From NCBI GenBank assembly GCA_019671005.1, contig CM033726.1:17481608-17545607 (forward strand): a stretch of DNA of 64,000 bases. Reading direction: 5' to 3'. Position numbers and translations under genes: made by a program. Below the pieces are notes generated by a model. That model had not been told where the DNA came from. It saw nothing but the letters and a program-made list of their open reading frames with translations, and ran no database searches. This stretch comes from Hibiscus mutabilis (Eukaryota; Streptophyta; Magnoliopsida; Malvales; Malvaceae). Of this stretch, positions 45,721 through 58,075 are shown piece after piece (position 1 is the stretch's first letter; every line of letters begins with the position of its first letter).

Positions 45721-47735
45721 GGTATTGTGAAACTTCCGGGATCCTTCAACTTGGGTGGCATACGATTGTGCAACATTGCCATGCATCCCTCTATTACGGC
45801 AACTGTTTCAAACTCTCCTAGCCTTGTTCTCTTGGACACAATGTCTTTAAGAAACTTGGCATAGTTTGGCATTTGTTCAATTGCTTCCACTAATGGCAAG
45901 TTGATGTGGACTTGCTTTAGGATATCAAGAAACTTCTTGAATTGATATTCTTGCTTTTGTCGCTTCAACCTTTGTGGGAATGGTGGTGAAAGTCGAATAT
46001 CTTCGATCCTTTTATTGGTTTGGAACCTGATTGACGGCATTGCCGGGACAACTGGAGTTGCCAAGGCATTATCAGTTGGGGTTGCCGAGGCATGCTTATC
46101 ACACATTGCCGAAGCATCCTTATCGTCGGTTGCCGAGGCATGCTTATTTCCAGTTGCCACGACAATTCCTGGTTCAGCATCTGAGGCTTTGCCGCTAGGT
46201 TCGTCTTGATCTTTTTGTGGAGTTTTGTTTGATGAGCGGGTTTGAGCCTCTCTAAGTTGTTGGCCACTTCTAGTGGTGATCGCCTTACATTGCTCATGAC
46301 CAGTTCCTCTTGCAACTTCAGTATCGCTAGGTAAACCTCCTTGCGGTCTAGTATTCAGGTTTTGAGCAAACTGTCCGACTTGATTTTCTAATGATTTGAT
46401 TTCCGCCTCTTGGTTTTGCAATCTCATCTTGGTCCTGTTAATAAAAGCATCAGTTCTTTTTATGAAGTTACTATTCTTAGCCATATAAGATTCAGTTTTC
46501 ATCATAAAAGCATTTAGACAATTCTCCAAAGAACTAGATGTTGTCGGTTGTTGCTGCGGCAACTATTGCCGTGGCATATTCTGCTGGAATCCCGATGCTT
46601 GTGCATTCTGATTGTTCTGGTTTAAAGCATTGTTGGGATTACTCCATGAAAAATTAGGGTGCTTCTTCCAAGATGGATTGTATGTATTCGACATCACATT
46701 GTTGTTCTGATTGTAATTCCCCACATAGAAGCTGGATTCCAGATTCTGCATACATTCAGAAGAATCATGGTTATCACTACATAACTCACAAAAAGAATCC
46801 ATTACCTTGACCTCCTGTGTGTTGTTTGGTTTTTGCATGTTCTGGACCATTTTGGTTAAAGTGGCCAATTGTGCCGAAACTGAATCTGATGATCCTAGTT
46901 CATGTATTGTGGCTTGGCATCTAACTCCTCATCTTCTAGTAGAGGGGAATTGATAATCATTCTTGGCCAGCCTATTTAAAATTTCCATTGCTTCCTCCGG
47001 CGACTTATCTAAAAGTATGCCGTTTGCTGAGGCATCTAGCATCATCCCTGTTGGTGTATTCACGGCGTTGTAAAACATTGTTACTTGAGTCCACACCGGG
47101 AATCCGTGTAGGGGGCATTTGTGTAGAAGTTCTCTATATCGCTCCCAAGCCTCGTACATGGATTCATCATCTACCTGCCGAAAAGAAGTAATGTCGTTAC
47201 GAAGCTTATCAGTCAAATTTGTAGGATTAAACCGAGCAAGGAAGTCACGACAAAGATCCATCCAAGATGCTATTGATCCGGGAGGAATGCTATTCAACCA
47301 TACTTTCGCCCTATCCCTCAGTGAATAGGGGAATAATCTTAATCGTAAGACATCGGGGGTGACTCCGTGTATTTTGAACGAGTTGCAAATCTCGAGGAAA
47401 GATTTAAGATGTTGTCGTGCATCTTCAGTTGCTGAGCCGCCAAATTGACCAATTGTGTTGATCATATTAAACATTATCGGTTTTAACTCAAAGTGGTCGA
47501 CTTCAATTTCAGGTGCGACAACTCCTGGATTAAGTCCATCAAGATCTTCTTCAAGATAGTCTCGAATAGTTCTGTTTCGTGCAAGAATCACTCATCCTCC
47601 TGCTGGAACATCTTGATTCATATTGTCGTCTTGATTAGCCATTGCTACTCTTATCCTTCGTCTAAGTCTTTGTAAGGTTCGTTCGATTTCTGGATCAAAG
47701 GGATATTCTGGTGTAGTCGGTCTCGCCCTGGTCAT
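45721..47735 (-). pseudogene. A2 gag
   Basis: ATG at 47735 opens MTRARPTTPEYPFDPEIERT, then reads 47 codons to TGA (47592-47594). The same frame continues with the gag domain: IGQFGGSATEDARQHLKSFL, LRLRLFPYSLRDRAKVWLN, FLARFNPTNLTDKLRNDI and YEAWERYRELLHKCPLHGF. Then come TGA (46929-46931), the zinc knuckle CELCSDNHDSSEC, TAG (46563-46565) and a long charged linker to protease with Ala-Ser-Ala-Thr repeats (HASATDDKDASAMCDKHAS). All segments from 47735 to the RT end keep one frame, so gag and pol were one polyprotein. Gag would form the particle and bind RNA. Confidence 0.88.
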
Positions 47736-47832
47736 ATACCAATGCAAAACCAAAGTTGGTTAGCCCTTTGAATTTTAAACAAGAAAAGTAAAAAGAAAGT
47801 GCAAGAAAATAAAAACAAAGCCGCTATTGCCA

Positions 47833-47851
47833 ATCCCCGGCAACGGTGCCA
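47833..47851 (-). other. A2 primer-binding site
   Basis: The minus strand reads TGGCACCGTTGCCGGGGAT, six bases after the 5' LTR. It differs by one base from the tRNA-Asp-type site TGGCGCCGTTGCCGGGGA used by Athila elements. Confidence 0.85.
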
Positions 47852-47857
47852 AAAACT

Positions 47858-49292
47858 TGTTGCGCGTAATAAGTGCTACGCAATTGTGCAAGTATACACG
47901 TTGCAAGTTATAGTATAAAAGATATCGTCTCCACAGGGATTGGTGCCACTTCAAGAATCTAGTCTCTTGCACTGTAAAAAGTAAAAGAAAACACAAGTAA
48001 AGGATTATAGGAGTTTAACTAATAACTAAACTAGAAGGCAATAAAGTAAAAGAATAAATGAGAACAAATGAGAGAGTTAGGCCAGGTTATCATGAGTTGA
48101 GGTGTAATAGCCGATTGGATCGTCTTGGTAAAAGAGTGCACGGGCAACTCAGTTGCCGTGGCAACTTGAACAACGGGGTTGCCTTGGCAACTGATCGATG
48201 GTTGCCTGGGCGTCTAGTTGGGCAACTACTTGGGCGTCTGGGCAACAAACTTCAAGGTTCGGCAGAGCGTTCTTCAATGGTTTCTTCTTATCCCTAAGTC
48301 AAAACTCTAGCTACTTGTGCATGCCTTGATAATACATCCCTGCGTGAATCAAGGGTGAACAACAACCAATCTTGCGCTCCTCTTAGCCGTTGAAATCCTT
48401 GACTTATTCCTAAGCCAGATTAATCTTCACCATCAATAGATTGAATAAAGATCATATTCATTCATTTATTGAATCTAAATCTCCCGATATTAGATAAATA
48501 GATGAAGTTACGAGATCCTCTCCCAATTCACTTGCATGAACCGAATTGAACAAGAAAGAAAAAGATGAAGAATTGAAGCTTGTCGAAATTCACTTGCCCT
48601 AGAAGCTTGTCGAAAATTCTCTCATGTTGCTCTCTCCTTTGAGTTGTCGAAATTCCCCTCTAATTTATAGGGCTAGGTCAAAGTCCTTCTTTGAGGAGGA
48701 AGTTAAGTTGGAATTAAATTATCTTTAAAGAATATAATTCTTTATTATAATTATATTCCTACTAGAACTTCTCCTATCTTCTTGGAATTTAATTCTTCTT
48801 TAATCTTTTCATGGAAATCAAATTCCTTTGGGATTTGGCTTTGCTCCACGTCATCTTGGGCTTGTATAGTCATCAATTTCGACTACCATATCACCTTGTG
48901 CTTTGTTGACAATTGCCCTGGCAACTGGCTCGGCGTCTCCTTCATGCATTGCCCTGGCAACTAGCTCGGCATCTCCTTTATGCATTGCCCTGGCAACTAG
49001 CTCGGCATTTCCTTCATGCATTGCCCTGGCAACTAGCTCGGAATCTCCTTCATGTATTGCCCTGGCAACTAGCTGTAGCCTTGCTTTGGCAAGTGATCCT
49101 GCACATACACACAAAACACACCAAAGCAGCATCTTTTCCCACAAAAACTACCAAGTTAAGTAATCAAGCTCAACGATGGAAGGAAACATGGATTAATGCA
49201 TGAATGGCTAATTATGCAACTAATATGAGTCTAAGTCTAATAATAATATGAGTAAAAAGGGTAAGAAAAATAGTACTTTTGAACACTTAACA
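47858..49292 (-). repeat. A2 5' LTR (1435 bp)
   Basis: Partner of 37548-39151, with the same 36-bp array (48905-49078, five units) and a deletion of about 170 bases after 48533. Confidence 0.92.
48905..49078. repeat. 36-bp tandem repeats in A2 5' LTR (5 copies)
   Basis: The same ATTGCCCTGGCAACTAGCTC-type units as in the 3' LTR. Copy number is equal in both LTRs, so the array predates the A2 insertion. Confidence 0.88.
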
Positions 49293-49857
49293 AGCTCCAG
49301 ATCCAAACTTCTAGTGATAGGGAGCTCAACGAAGACCTTTATTCATGGCAGAGGGCGGTGAGTGACAAGGTTTTCGAAGCTCAAAGCTTCATCGGTTTTT
49401 TTTACTCTTCATGTTGGTGATTGGCAACTCTAACGGCGGCAAAGCGTGCGCCATCTAGCTTTCCTCCACGAGCTGAAGCTAGCCATGCTAGCGGTGTCAA
49501 CCACCGCGGCCCAAACTACGGTAAGATAAGGCTTGAAGCTCTCTCTCGCTTTCTTTTCCTCTCAAAATATCCTCAATATCTCCTCTATTATTTCAAACTT
49601 CCCCCACCCTGCCAACACCTAAAAATCAGACCTAATTTAATACCTTTCAAAGCAAAATGGTCAAACCACACACGTAGCCACTTGACGTTTCAAAGCTCCA
49701 CACTTTTAACACCAACTTTTACCCGCCTACAAAGAGATCACTAAATCCTCTTAAATTAACCTTCCAACTTTAATTTAATTCATTTTAATCTCCAAACAAT
49801 TTCTTCAAAACCCAAATATCCTATCCAAAATACTAGCCCAAAGACCAGGTCGTTACA

Positions 49858-52800
49858 ACTCTCCCCTCCTTAAAGAAATTTCATCCTCGAAATTTATACC
49901 GGTAAATTGAAGAAGATGCTAAAACTTTTATAACTCCCAAACATTCTCAACCATTTTCCGATTCGCTATTCTGATCTCTCACAACACCTATCAAACATAA
50001 CTCTATCTTCTAACGGTACAAACCTAATTCATTTGGACATTTCTTTTAAAGAGATCCAACATTATTTGCCACCTAATCAAAGCCATCGAACAAACTCAAC
50101 ATTACTTTGACAAAATTGTCACACGAATACGTCCTCAAAGAAACTTAACTTATGCTGTAGAACCCAAATGGTTGTTGTACAAATTTTTTTTCCCACAACT
50201 TAGTGTGATCTAAAAGAACAGGAGGTTAAACAACAGTTGCAACCAAAATAAAATGATTCTTCCCGTAGAGACTTATTGAAGAAGACTCTAACTCTGATGG
50301 CACCCTTTATCAATATCATTGCTTACCTGGGGTGATACTTTTGAAAATGAACGACGCCTCAACTTACCTCAAGCACTTACTTTAAACTCACATGATAATT
50401 CATATTGGAAACTAAAATGGCTCCCAATAATTTAGTTCACGCAAGAGTCTTACACTCCAAACTATAACGTGTTCGAAAAACACATCATCTATACCCTCAC
50501 TCGAATCTGTCATCGCATGAAATCCCACCAAAGGATAAGGTTCCACCACAAACATCGAATCTCATGTCAAAAGGTAACATGTACACACAACAGTGTCATA
50601 CCACCAAACCCGCAAACAAAACAAGCAGACTTTCTATCTAGATCTCACCTTGCTAGAAATATCAAATGGTACCCACCAAAGAGTATATCATTACTCAACA
50701 AAATCCCATCTTAACTGTGCATTCATATATCATTTTCAAGACCTACGGTCATCCATTTAACTTCCACTAAGGAACATCAAAACATCACAACTCTAAAGAA
50801 CTCAATGTTAGACTCCCAACTGAGGGCAAGTCAACCACTTATCACTATCTCAAACATACGATTCCACACTGTCTTCCAAATCACGCGGCGAAGGCTTGGT
50901 ACAAACTATCACTCTCAAAACTCACTGTATTTTGACCAATGTACCATATAGGAAGAATCCCTTGCCTTGACATGTCTTTCTCCAAAACACTCACAACAAG
51001 ATCTCAAAGTTTATCAGAAACCATTGGACCTAAATCCAATAATAACAATGTGCCCTCTTAAATAGAATTAGATGCTACTTCCCACGGCTTCCAAAGCAAA
51101 TCAATCCTTAACTCGAAGCTTAACTAACAAGCATACGAGTACATATACTAACCGATCAGTGCCAACACCAGATGAATTGAGTACCAATAGCGGATGGAGC
51201 TAGCATCAGTACTCACTTACACAACCATCACTTGCGATCCTTGATCGCCCCACATAGGAAACATGATACTCTAACCTAAACTAAATACGTACAATCCATC
51301 ACTTATCAATTTCCTTTACTTAGATGGTGACCGGTCACACGATCAATAATTCTCAATTTCTTTGACTCACATTGTTGTCCAAAACTCAAATTCTTTAAAG
51401 ATCAAGTACCCAAGATTCATACTATTGGGGTGAACACAACCTTCCCTCTTCAAGCACAAAAAAATACAGCCTTGACAATACAACAAACATCTTTGAAGAT
51501 CTCAAAATCTTACTCGACTTTAATCGAGTCAGCACCCCTGTCACAACAAAATGGTCTCACGCAAATTGGATCTCTACCAATGTTCCTCAACTACTTCTAA
51601 GGAAATTGTGATACAAATTAAAAGCACTTACAAAGTCTCAAACCCTTGCTTCCTTAACTGATTACACGGTAACTAACCTTTTCTATACACAAGTTCATTA
51701 TCTCGTCAGCACTCATATTTCTATATTCTTACACGTTTACATGTGTCACGCAAAGTATCAACTTACATTCAAAAGATAACACGATCGCCCCTACCTTATC
51801 ATAGCTAAAACACCTCAAATGTCATTGCAGACATCAACGTTACGATACGCCCTAAAGAGAGAAATCCTCATTCCAACATTCATCTCGAAACTTTAAGCCT
51901 CTAACACTTTAACCGCAACCATTTATCCTAGAACCAATCCCAAAAAACACACGGGTACTTTACAATTGGTTAAACTAGTCATCCACCCTAGGAGACAGGT
52001 AACGGTCTTTCACTTCCACTTAACAACCTATCAACGGTTTAAGCACCACCTCAAGGAACAAACTTCTTACTAGAGAACAAGCATAGTTCTCCATTGGGCA
52101 ATACACTCAGACAAAAGAAACATCGTTAGAGTTGCACCTTCGCAACTGAATCTTTGACTCTAACAACTGGGTCAGTGTCCTTTAACAAGGGCGATAGGCA
52201 CCGGTGTCCAACTCGGCCTTACCTCAACATCCACTTATGTTCTTGACAAGGACGAAGTCCTGAAAACCCCTCCAAGAAGCATAGACAAACACTATGACAG
52301 TTTGAAAGCTCTTGAGCGTTGAACTATACACATTGGCATCTACCAAACGATCAAACATATCTCAAAACCCCGTTATGTCATTCTCAAACAACCACCACGA
52401 AAATCCTGATAGAAAAGACAATTGTTCAACATTCTCATTACCAAATCTTGGGTTCCCTTGAGGTCTCAGAGCCTCGAGCCTACTCTGGACGTTACTAGCT
52501 AGCATCGCGCTTGATTAACCAAAATAATTTCCAAAGTGCCACAACTCTCAAGAAGGTAGCTCTATCAAACCTGTAGAATGTCTAACTTTGGTCACACTCG
52601 AGCGAACTAGTAGATTCTGAATCTATTATATCTAAGAAATGCCCTTAAAAAGAGAGATGATACTTCCCAAGTATCAACGAGACTCATATTTTTTTTAAAT
52701 GAACAAAGGGTCCGTCGATCAACGTGCATCTACTGATCGATTTTAAGAGCGGTTTATCCATACCCGCAACATAAACATTAGTCATGTATAATGATGGAGA

Positions 52801-53162
52801 TTCCTTGCCATAAACTCTCATGACTCCAAAACGACTACAACATGCAATGAAGACACCATTTAGGTGGCGAGAGAATGACACATCCTCGACTTTGGCATCA
52901 TTCAGCTAACTTACAACTCAATAATCTGGTGCAACCTCGCTTCCATAATCGTTCCCTTGAGAGGCTCAACACTTAAATCGAACATGCTCGGCCACGATCA
53001 TAACCATCTTGGCATCACAACTTTGGATGCACCATCAGGATTACAGTTTTAAATAGTACAAACTTAATTTAAGGGCTTGTATTCACTAGACACCTTACTA
53101 AAACACCTATACCACCCTGGGGTTTTCTAGAACTGACTAAACCTAAGCTTTAATACCACTAT
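49858..53162 (-). other. L1 interior, no recognisable coding region
   Basis: Begins next to the purine tract (49858-49875, with GAAATTTCATCCTCGAAATT just beyond) and ends with the primer site (53146-53158). Frames on both strands are short (at most about 80 codons) and show no gag, protease, RT or integrase motif. It is probably non-coding, or eroded beyond recognition. Confidence 0.65.
53146..53158 (-). other. L1 primer-binding site (initiator-Met type)
   Basis: The minus strand reads TGGTATTAAAGCT, five bases from the 5' LTR end. The usual site is TGGTATCAGAGC, so it carries two changes. Confidence 0.75.
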
Positions 53163-55805
53163 TGTAACACCCTCGACTCGGATGTCACAATTGGGCCTTA
53201 AGCCCAAACCAAAACCATTAAAATTTCTTAAACTGGGTTTAGCCCAACAAGGTATTTCTCAAAAACATTTAAAGCCAACAGTTGAAAATATAGATAAATA
53301 ATCAAATGGTACAAAAGAGCTCCAATTTAGATGTAAAACATTTGAACAATCGATTTGATTAATACAATTCAAAATAATAAGAGTTATAGACTCTACCACA
53401 TAAGGTCCTATGAATACATAGCCTACTAAACACAAGTATTGTACTATGGAAAACACAACATGCTAGAATCTTGTACCTATAGTGCTCTTGGATCCAATGA
53501 TCAACCTATGCATGAAAACAATAATTTCGAGCACTGAGCTTACAAAGCTCAGTGGTACACATCTACTCTACTATACTTCATGCTAATCATAAGCATAAGC
53601 ATGCAAGCTAGTACGAGCAATAAGGAGAGATAAATAAATATATGGCACTACTATTAGTCGCCTAAACACATGCTCCCAATATAGCAAAACATCATACATG
53701 GCCCAAAAGGCCCAACCATACTCGGGATCTCACCAGATCATCTGAGCTAAAGCACACAAAGTCATAACCATAAACCTGGAGTGACGTTCGCATTCACACA
53801 ACATCAGGATCATACAATCAGAGTGAGGCTCGTGTCTACACAACATCGAGATCCTACACCTGTAGGGATGAGGCCCGCGTTTACACAGCATCTGGATCCA
53901 ACATCTATACTCGAGATCTCTCATCAAGCATATTCAAATGAGGCCCACATCTACACAACATTGAGATCCTATATTTGAAATCTTTAACCATAGTGTTGCA
54001 ACACGCTCAAACTCTCATTGGGTATCCGAATCTCATTAATCATCGACTCAACCAAATAAATACCTATCTGGCATACAAGCAATACGATCCCAAGGATCCC
54101 CTGTTGTTTCTAATCACCAACACATTATTTATTTCACATTACCGAGTTGTTAATGCATTATGGAAGAGTATAAAATTAATCTCATTCATTGTTTCCTTTA
54201 ATCCTTGTATTCATATATATTCGAGGCATAATTTAATTATTAATATCCACATTAATTTCCACCCTTGAATTATATTTATATATTATTTATTACATCAGGT
54301 ACCAATACTCGTACACAAGTATCGATACGGTACCCTCGGGTATCGATACTCACATGCGTACTGATACTAAAGCAACTTACTGGAAATATTTAATTCCATA
54401 AGTATCGGTACGGGTCGACCCGTACCGATACGACCCCTAATTGTATACTAGTACTACTAAAACTCGTACTGATACCTTATTCACTAGTTCATACAATTAA
54501 TATTAATTACCAACTTTATGATCAATTATTCAAATTTTACTAGTTATCAGTCCACTTAGTATAATTTTCATCTAACATGTCAATTCATATTTCAACACTC
54601 AAGCTCATAATAGTCTTAAATATTCTCAAACTCACCAGGCATCTCAATATTTACCAAGTCTTGTAATACCGGCCTGAACACATGCTTATCTATCATCAAC
54701 CTATTTTGCAACCACTAACAAGTAAGGCTATTACATTTATGATGCTCATGAAGCATTTTGGAGTTCAAAGTGTACTAACCTTAAGCCAACATGTTAAATC
54801 CTTATATAAGCTTCATGATTACTCCATTTGGTCTAATATTCGATCCTGAATAATCCTCATATAAAAATGAATACAAAAACACATTAATTTTATGCATCCC
54901 CTAATCAATTCACAAGGTCAAACGAGTAAAAATAGCTTACCGAGTTCTAATTTGGCAAAATAGGTTGTGCTATCAAACTCAAAATGTCGAGAAACCCTCG
55001 GGTAGGGTCCCCTCAAAAAATTCAACCTAGGTTAAAAAGTCAACAGCCAACGACGGCTCGGTCAACAGCTTGACAGCTCGGTCGAACAGCTTGTCTTAGT
55101 GAACTGGCTCGGTCTAGCTTACCAGGCCAGCTCGATAGGCTGGCCCAGCAGGCGAACCAACAGGCTTGGCTTGAGCTGGTGTTAGATGCCCACTGCAACT
55201 GGACGTTGCCCACTTGCAGATGAAGGCACGTGCGGCGCGTAAGGCAGTGTTTGACGGCAAAAAAAGATCGACGAGCTCTAGATCTGGACTTCTGGTGAGG
55301 GGAGCTCAATGGGTGACAAGGTTTTCGAAGCTCAAAGATTCAATAGATTTTTCTCCTCTCCACGTCAGTGAACGCCAACTCTGACGGAGGCAAGATGACC
55401 ATCATCTAACTTGTCTCCATAAGCTAAAGCAAGCCATACCGGCAGTGCCAACCACTACAGCCTGAACGACAGCAAGATGAAGCTTAAAGCTCTTTCGCAC
55501 TTCCTTTTCCTTATATCCTCACTCTCTCTCCTCTATTATTTCAAACTTCCCCAACTCTGTCAACACCTAAAAATCAGACCCAATTTAATGCCTTTCAAAG
55601 CAAAATGGTTAAACCACATACTTAGCCACTTGACTTTTCAAAGCTTCACACTTTTAGCACCAACTTTTACCCGCCTACAAGGAGGTCACTAAATCCTCTT
55701 AAATTAACCTTCCAAATTTAATTTAATTCAATTTAATCTCTAAACACTTTCTCCAAAAACCAAATATCTTATCCGAAATACTAGCCTAAAGACCAGGTAG
55801 TTACA
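53163..55805 (-). repeat. L1 5' LTR (2643 bp)
   Basis: Plus-strand ends TGTAACACCC and GTTACA. It is clearly more diverged from its partner than the A2 LTRs are from each other, consistent with the nesting order. Frames such as 53730-53978 reflect a short repeat (ACACAACATCGAGATCCTAC-like) present in both LTRs. Confidence 0.85.
53760..53990. repeat. Short tandem repeats inside L1 LTR
   Basis: Four or five units of about 45-60 bp built on CACACAACATC(G/A)GGATC, followed by C(C/A)TACA and a GAGGC word. The same array is in the 3' LTR at about 35850-36100. Cysteine/methionine-rich minus-strand frames there are artefacts of the repeat. Confidence 0.7.
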
Positions 55806-56500
55806 TTGGCAAGATTGCCCAAATATTGATCAAAAGAGTCTATAAAGACTGAAAAGTCGTCCATGAAAATCTTTAGAAAATCACCCACCATGTCTGAAAA
55901 TATGGCCATCATACTACGCGAGAATGTTGTTGGAGCATTGCATAGGCCAAAGGGCATTCGACGAAAGGTATAAATACCATATAGACATGTGAATGTTGTT
56001 TTCTCCTGGTCCTCTTGTGCGATAGCAATCTGGTTGTATCCAAAGTAACCATCCAGGAAGCAATAGTTGGGTTTTCCTACAAGCTTTTCGAACATTTGGT
56101 TAATGAATGGCAATGAGAAATAATCCTTTTTCGTGGCTTTGTTCAGCTTTCGGTAGTCAATACAGATCCACCATTCAGTGACGATTCTAGTTGAGAGGAG
56201 TTCATCATTGTCATTCTTTATTATAGTCATGCCTATTTTCTTCAGCACGCACTGGACATGACTCACCCAAGAACTATCTGAGATAGGGTAGATGATTTTG
56301 GCATCGATTCATTTGATGATCTCCTTCATAACCACAGTCTTTATGATTGGATTGAGTCTCTGTTGTGGTTCTATTGAGCTGTTGTGATCATCTGCTAGCA
56401 AAATCTTATGCATACACAAAGTAGGGCTTATACCTTTCAAGTCAGCAATAGTCCAACCAATAGTTTTCTTATGTTGAGATAAGGCATGCAATAATTTATT
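55806..56500 (-). pseudogene. A1 reverse transcriptase, N-terminal half
   Basis: Motifs are ILLADDHNSSIEPQQRLNPI (56440-56380), MSHVQCVLKKIG, WWICIDYRKLNKATKKDYFS, YCFLDGYFGYNQIAIAQEDQ, FTCLYGIYTFRRMPFGLCNA, FSRSMMAIFSDMVGDFLKI and the catalytic IFMDDFSVFI (about 55855-55885). The frame is broken by L1 right after YLGNL; the other half is at 34966-35235. A stop and frame change near 56300 separate the first piece. Confidence 0.87.
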
Positions 56501-57200
56501 TTCTTAGTCAGATGTTAAGCTAGCATATATGACAACAGGCAACGTATTATTCTCCCTTAGATATACATATTTTAATTGTGGGGGAAGAGGTTTTAGATCA
56601 AGCATTGACAGATGCTCCAGTGATGGCTTGAGGGATTTAAACTCAGCATAATCCAAAGGTTCAAAGGACGTACCTAGCCTGGTAAGCAAAATGTTGGATT
56701 GCTCAATATCTTCCTTACCATTTTCTTTAACTTTTTTCTCCGCAGCGCTAAGCATAATGATGCAACATATTTCTTAAAGGTTTTTTTTTTGTTAAGGTTT
56801 CTTCACTTTGCACAAGCTGACATTCTTTATAATCATCTACGTACTTGAGAGTGTTGAAGATAATAAGTGTGATCTTTCGGTCGTTCATCTTCATAGTGAA
56901 TTCACCTTTCTCGCAATCGATCACAATACGCCCAATAGCAAGGAATGATCTCTCGATAATGGTATGAGCATTCTTATCAGCTTCGCAATCAAGGATGATA
57001 AAATCTGCCAGGGAAGACAAATCTATCTACCTTGACTAGGACATCTTCAATTCTACCCTCAGGTCAGATTTTAGAATGGTCGGCCAATTAAAGGATCACA
57101 CACGTGGGCATAACTCTTCCCATGCCTAATCTTGTAAACACTGATTTCAGCATCAAGTTGACACTTGTACCAAGATCGCATAAAGCACGACTAGAATAGT
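56501..57200 (-). pseudogene. A1 protease region
   Basis: The active-site-like CDLGTSVNLML lies at about 57150-57180. Then, in shifted frames, FIILDCEADKNAHTIIERSF and AIGRIVIDCEKGEFTMKMND (57020-56850), and a linker with LTRLGTSFEPLDYAEFKSLK (56690-56640) and LPPQLKYVYLRENNTLPVVI, which parallels the A2 linker before RT. Several frameshifts. Confidence 0.75.
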
Positions 57201-57550
57201 TACTGCCTATGAAGCATAAAATAGTGAAACTGCAGGGTCCTTCATCTTGGATGGTAAATCATTTAGTATGGCCACACATTCACCCATTGTATCAATAACT
57301 TTTGAACCTTCAATCATTGCAGAAATAGAGGTGGTGATCTGGGCTCATTGTGTGGTTTACTGGATGCCATGACATATGTAGCTTTATCATTATTTCCATC
57401 AGTAGCAAGGTCTCTCACTGTATTAGACACATGAGTTATATCTATCGGTGCTGAAGCATTATTAGATAGCTTGCTTGGAGTGGAATCAACAAGGGAACCT
57501 CACCCAAACTTGTCATCTTTGGTCAATTGGGTGCCACTACGCAGTGTGAT

Positions 57551-57711
57551 TAGGAGTGTTCAAAACTAGCCTAATGGGTACCTAGTAGCCCAATAAGCTC
57601 ATAATGCAAGTTAAAAATATAGAAGAGAGAATAAATATAGTAATAATATAATAGTGATATTGGAACTTATTAGACGTTAGCTACCCATTGGGCCGATTTT
57701 GAACAACCCTA
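57551..57711. mobile_element. hAT-type MITE (161 bp) inside A1
   Basis: Terminal inverted repeats are TAGGAGTGTTCAAAA and, reverse-complemented, TAGGGTTGTTCAAAA, extending about 50 bases with differences. The perfect 8-bp duplication AGTGTGAT is at 57543-57550 and 57712-57719. TAGGG-GTTC ends and 8-bp duplications are hallmarks of hAT elements. It inserted in the gag-protease linker of A1. Confidence 0.9.
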
Positions 57712-58075
57712 AGTGTGATAGCATTGCATTGCTCTGCACTAAAAGTGCTTTAGTATCACTAGGTAAACCTTCTTGAGGTCACATCTCCAAAACTTAGGCA
57801 ATCTTCCCAACTTATGTTTCCAAGGACCGTAGGGAAGTAGTATGATTCTACAGGATGGATTGTTGATTTTGCAACATAGTGCCTTGCGTTATGAGCATGC
57901 CACTATGATTCTTTAGATGTGCTAACTGATCATGCATAATAACTCAGGCAATATCCATAAAGCTTTGATAATAAAAAATCAAAAGAATTAGAACTGGAGT
58001 TAAAAGCTTTGTGGTTCTGCCTCTGAGTTTTTTGTTGAAATCCAGGAGGTTCTTCTGTAGCGTTCTATCGCGCTC

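Larger units (their letters stand above)
37548..49292 (-). mobile_element. A2: nested Athila-type Ty3/Gypsy retrotransposon
   Basis: The perfect duplication AGCTC is at 37543-37547 and 49293-49297. Plus-strand LTR ends are TGTTGCGCG and ...TTATCA / ...CTTAACA. The minus-strand order is 5' LTR (49292-47858), tRNA-Asp-type primer site, gag, protease, RT, RNase H, integrase, accessory ORF, polypurine tract and 3' LTR (39151-37548). All domains are recognisable but no part of gag-pol is free of stops. It is the youngest layer of the nest because it interrupts L1, which interrupts A1. The 5' LTR lacks about 170 bases present in the 3' LTR (38219-38389). Confidence 0.92.
35236..49857 (-). repeat. 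L1 3' LTR, split by A2
   Basis: Pieces 35236-37547 and 49298-49857 (about 2.87 kb without A2). Both match the 5' LTR in order, e.g. AGCCCAACAAGGTATTTCTC at 35311 and 53239, and AAGACCAGGT at 49841 and 55789. The GTACCGGTAC-type cluster lies at 36413-36600. Confidence 0.85.
35236..55805 (-). mobile_element. L1: large non-coding LTR element (LARD-like), interrupted by A2
   Basis: Plus-strand ends are TGTAACACCCC (35236) and GTTACA (55805). Flanks are TTATC (35231-35235) and TTGGC (55806-55810), a decayed 5-bp duplication. On the minus strand the 5' LTR is 55805-53163. A primer site TGGTATTAAAGCT of the initiator-Met type follows (53158-53146), then a 3.3-kb interior (53162-49858), a purine tract CTTTAAGGAGGGGAGAGT (49875-49858) and the 3' LTR (49857-35236, split by A2). 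No gag or pol motif was found, so it is LARD-like. Primer type and tract resemble Ty3/Gypsy Del/Tekay-type elements, which is an inference. Confidence 0.82.
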
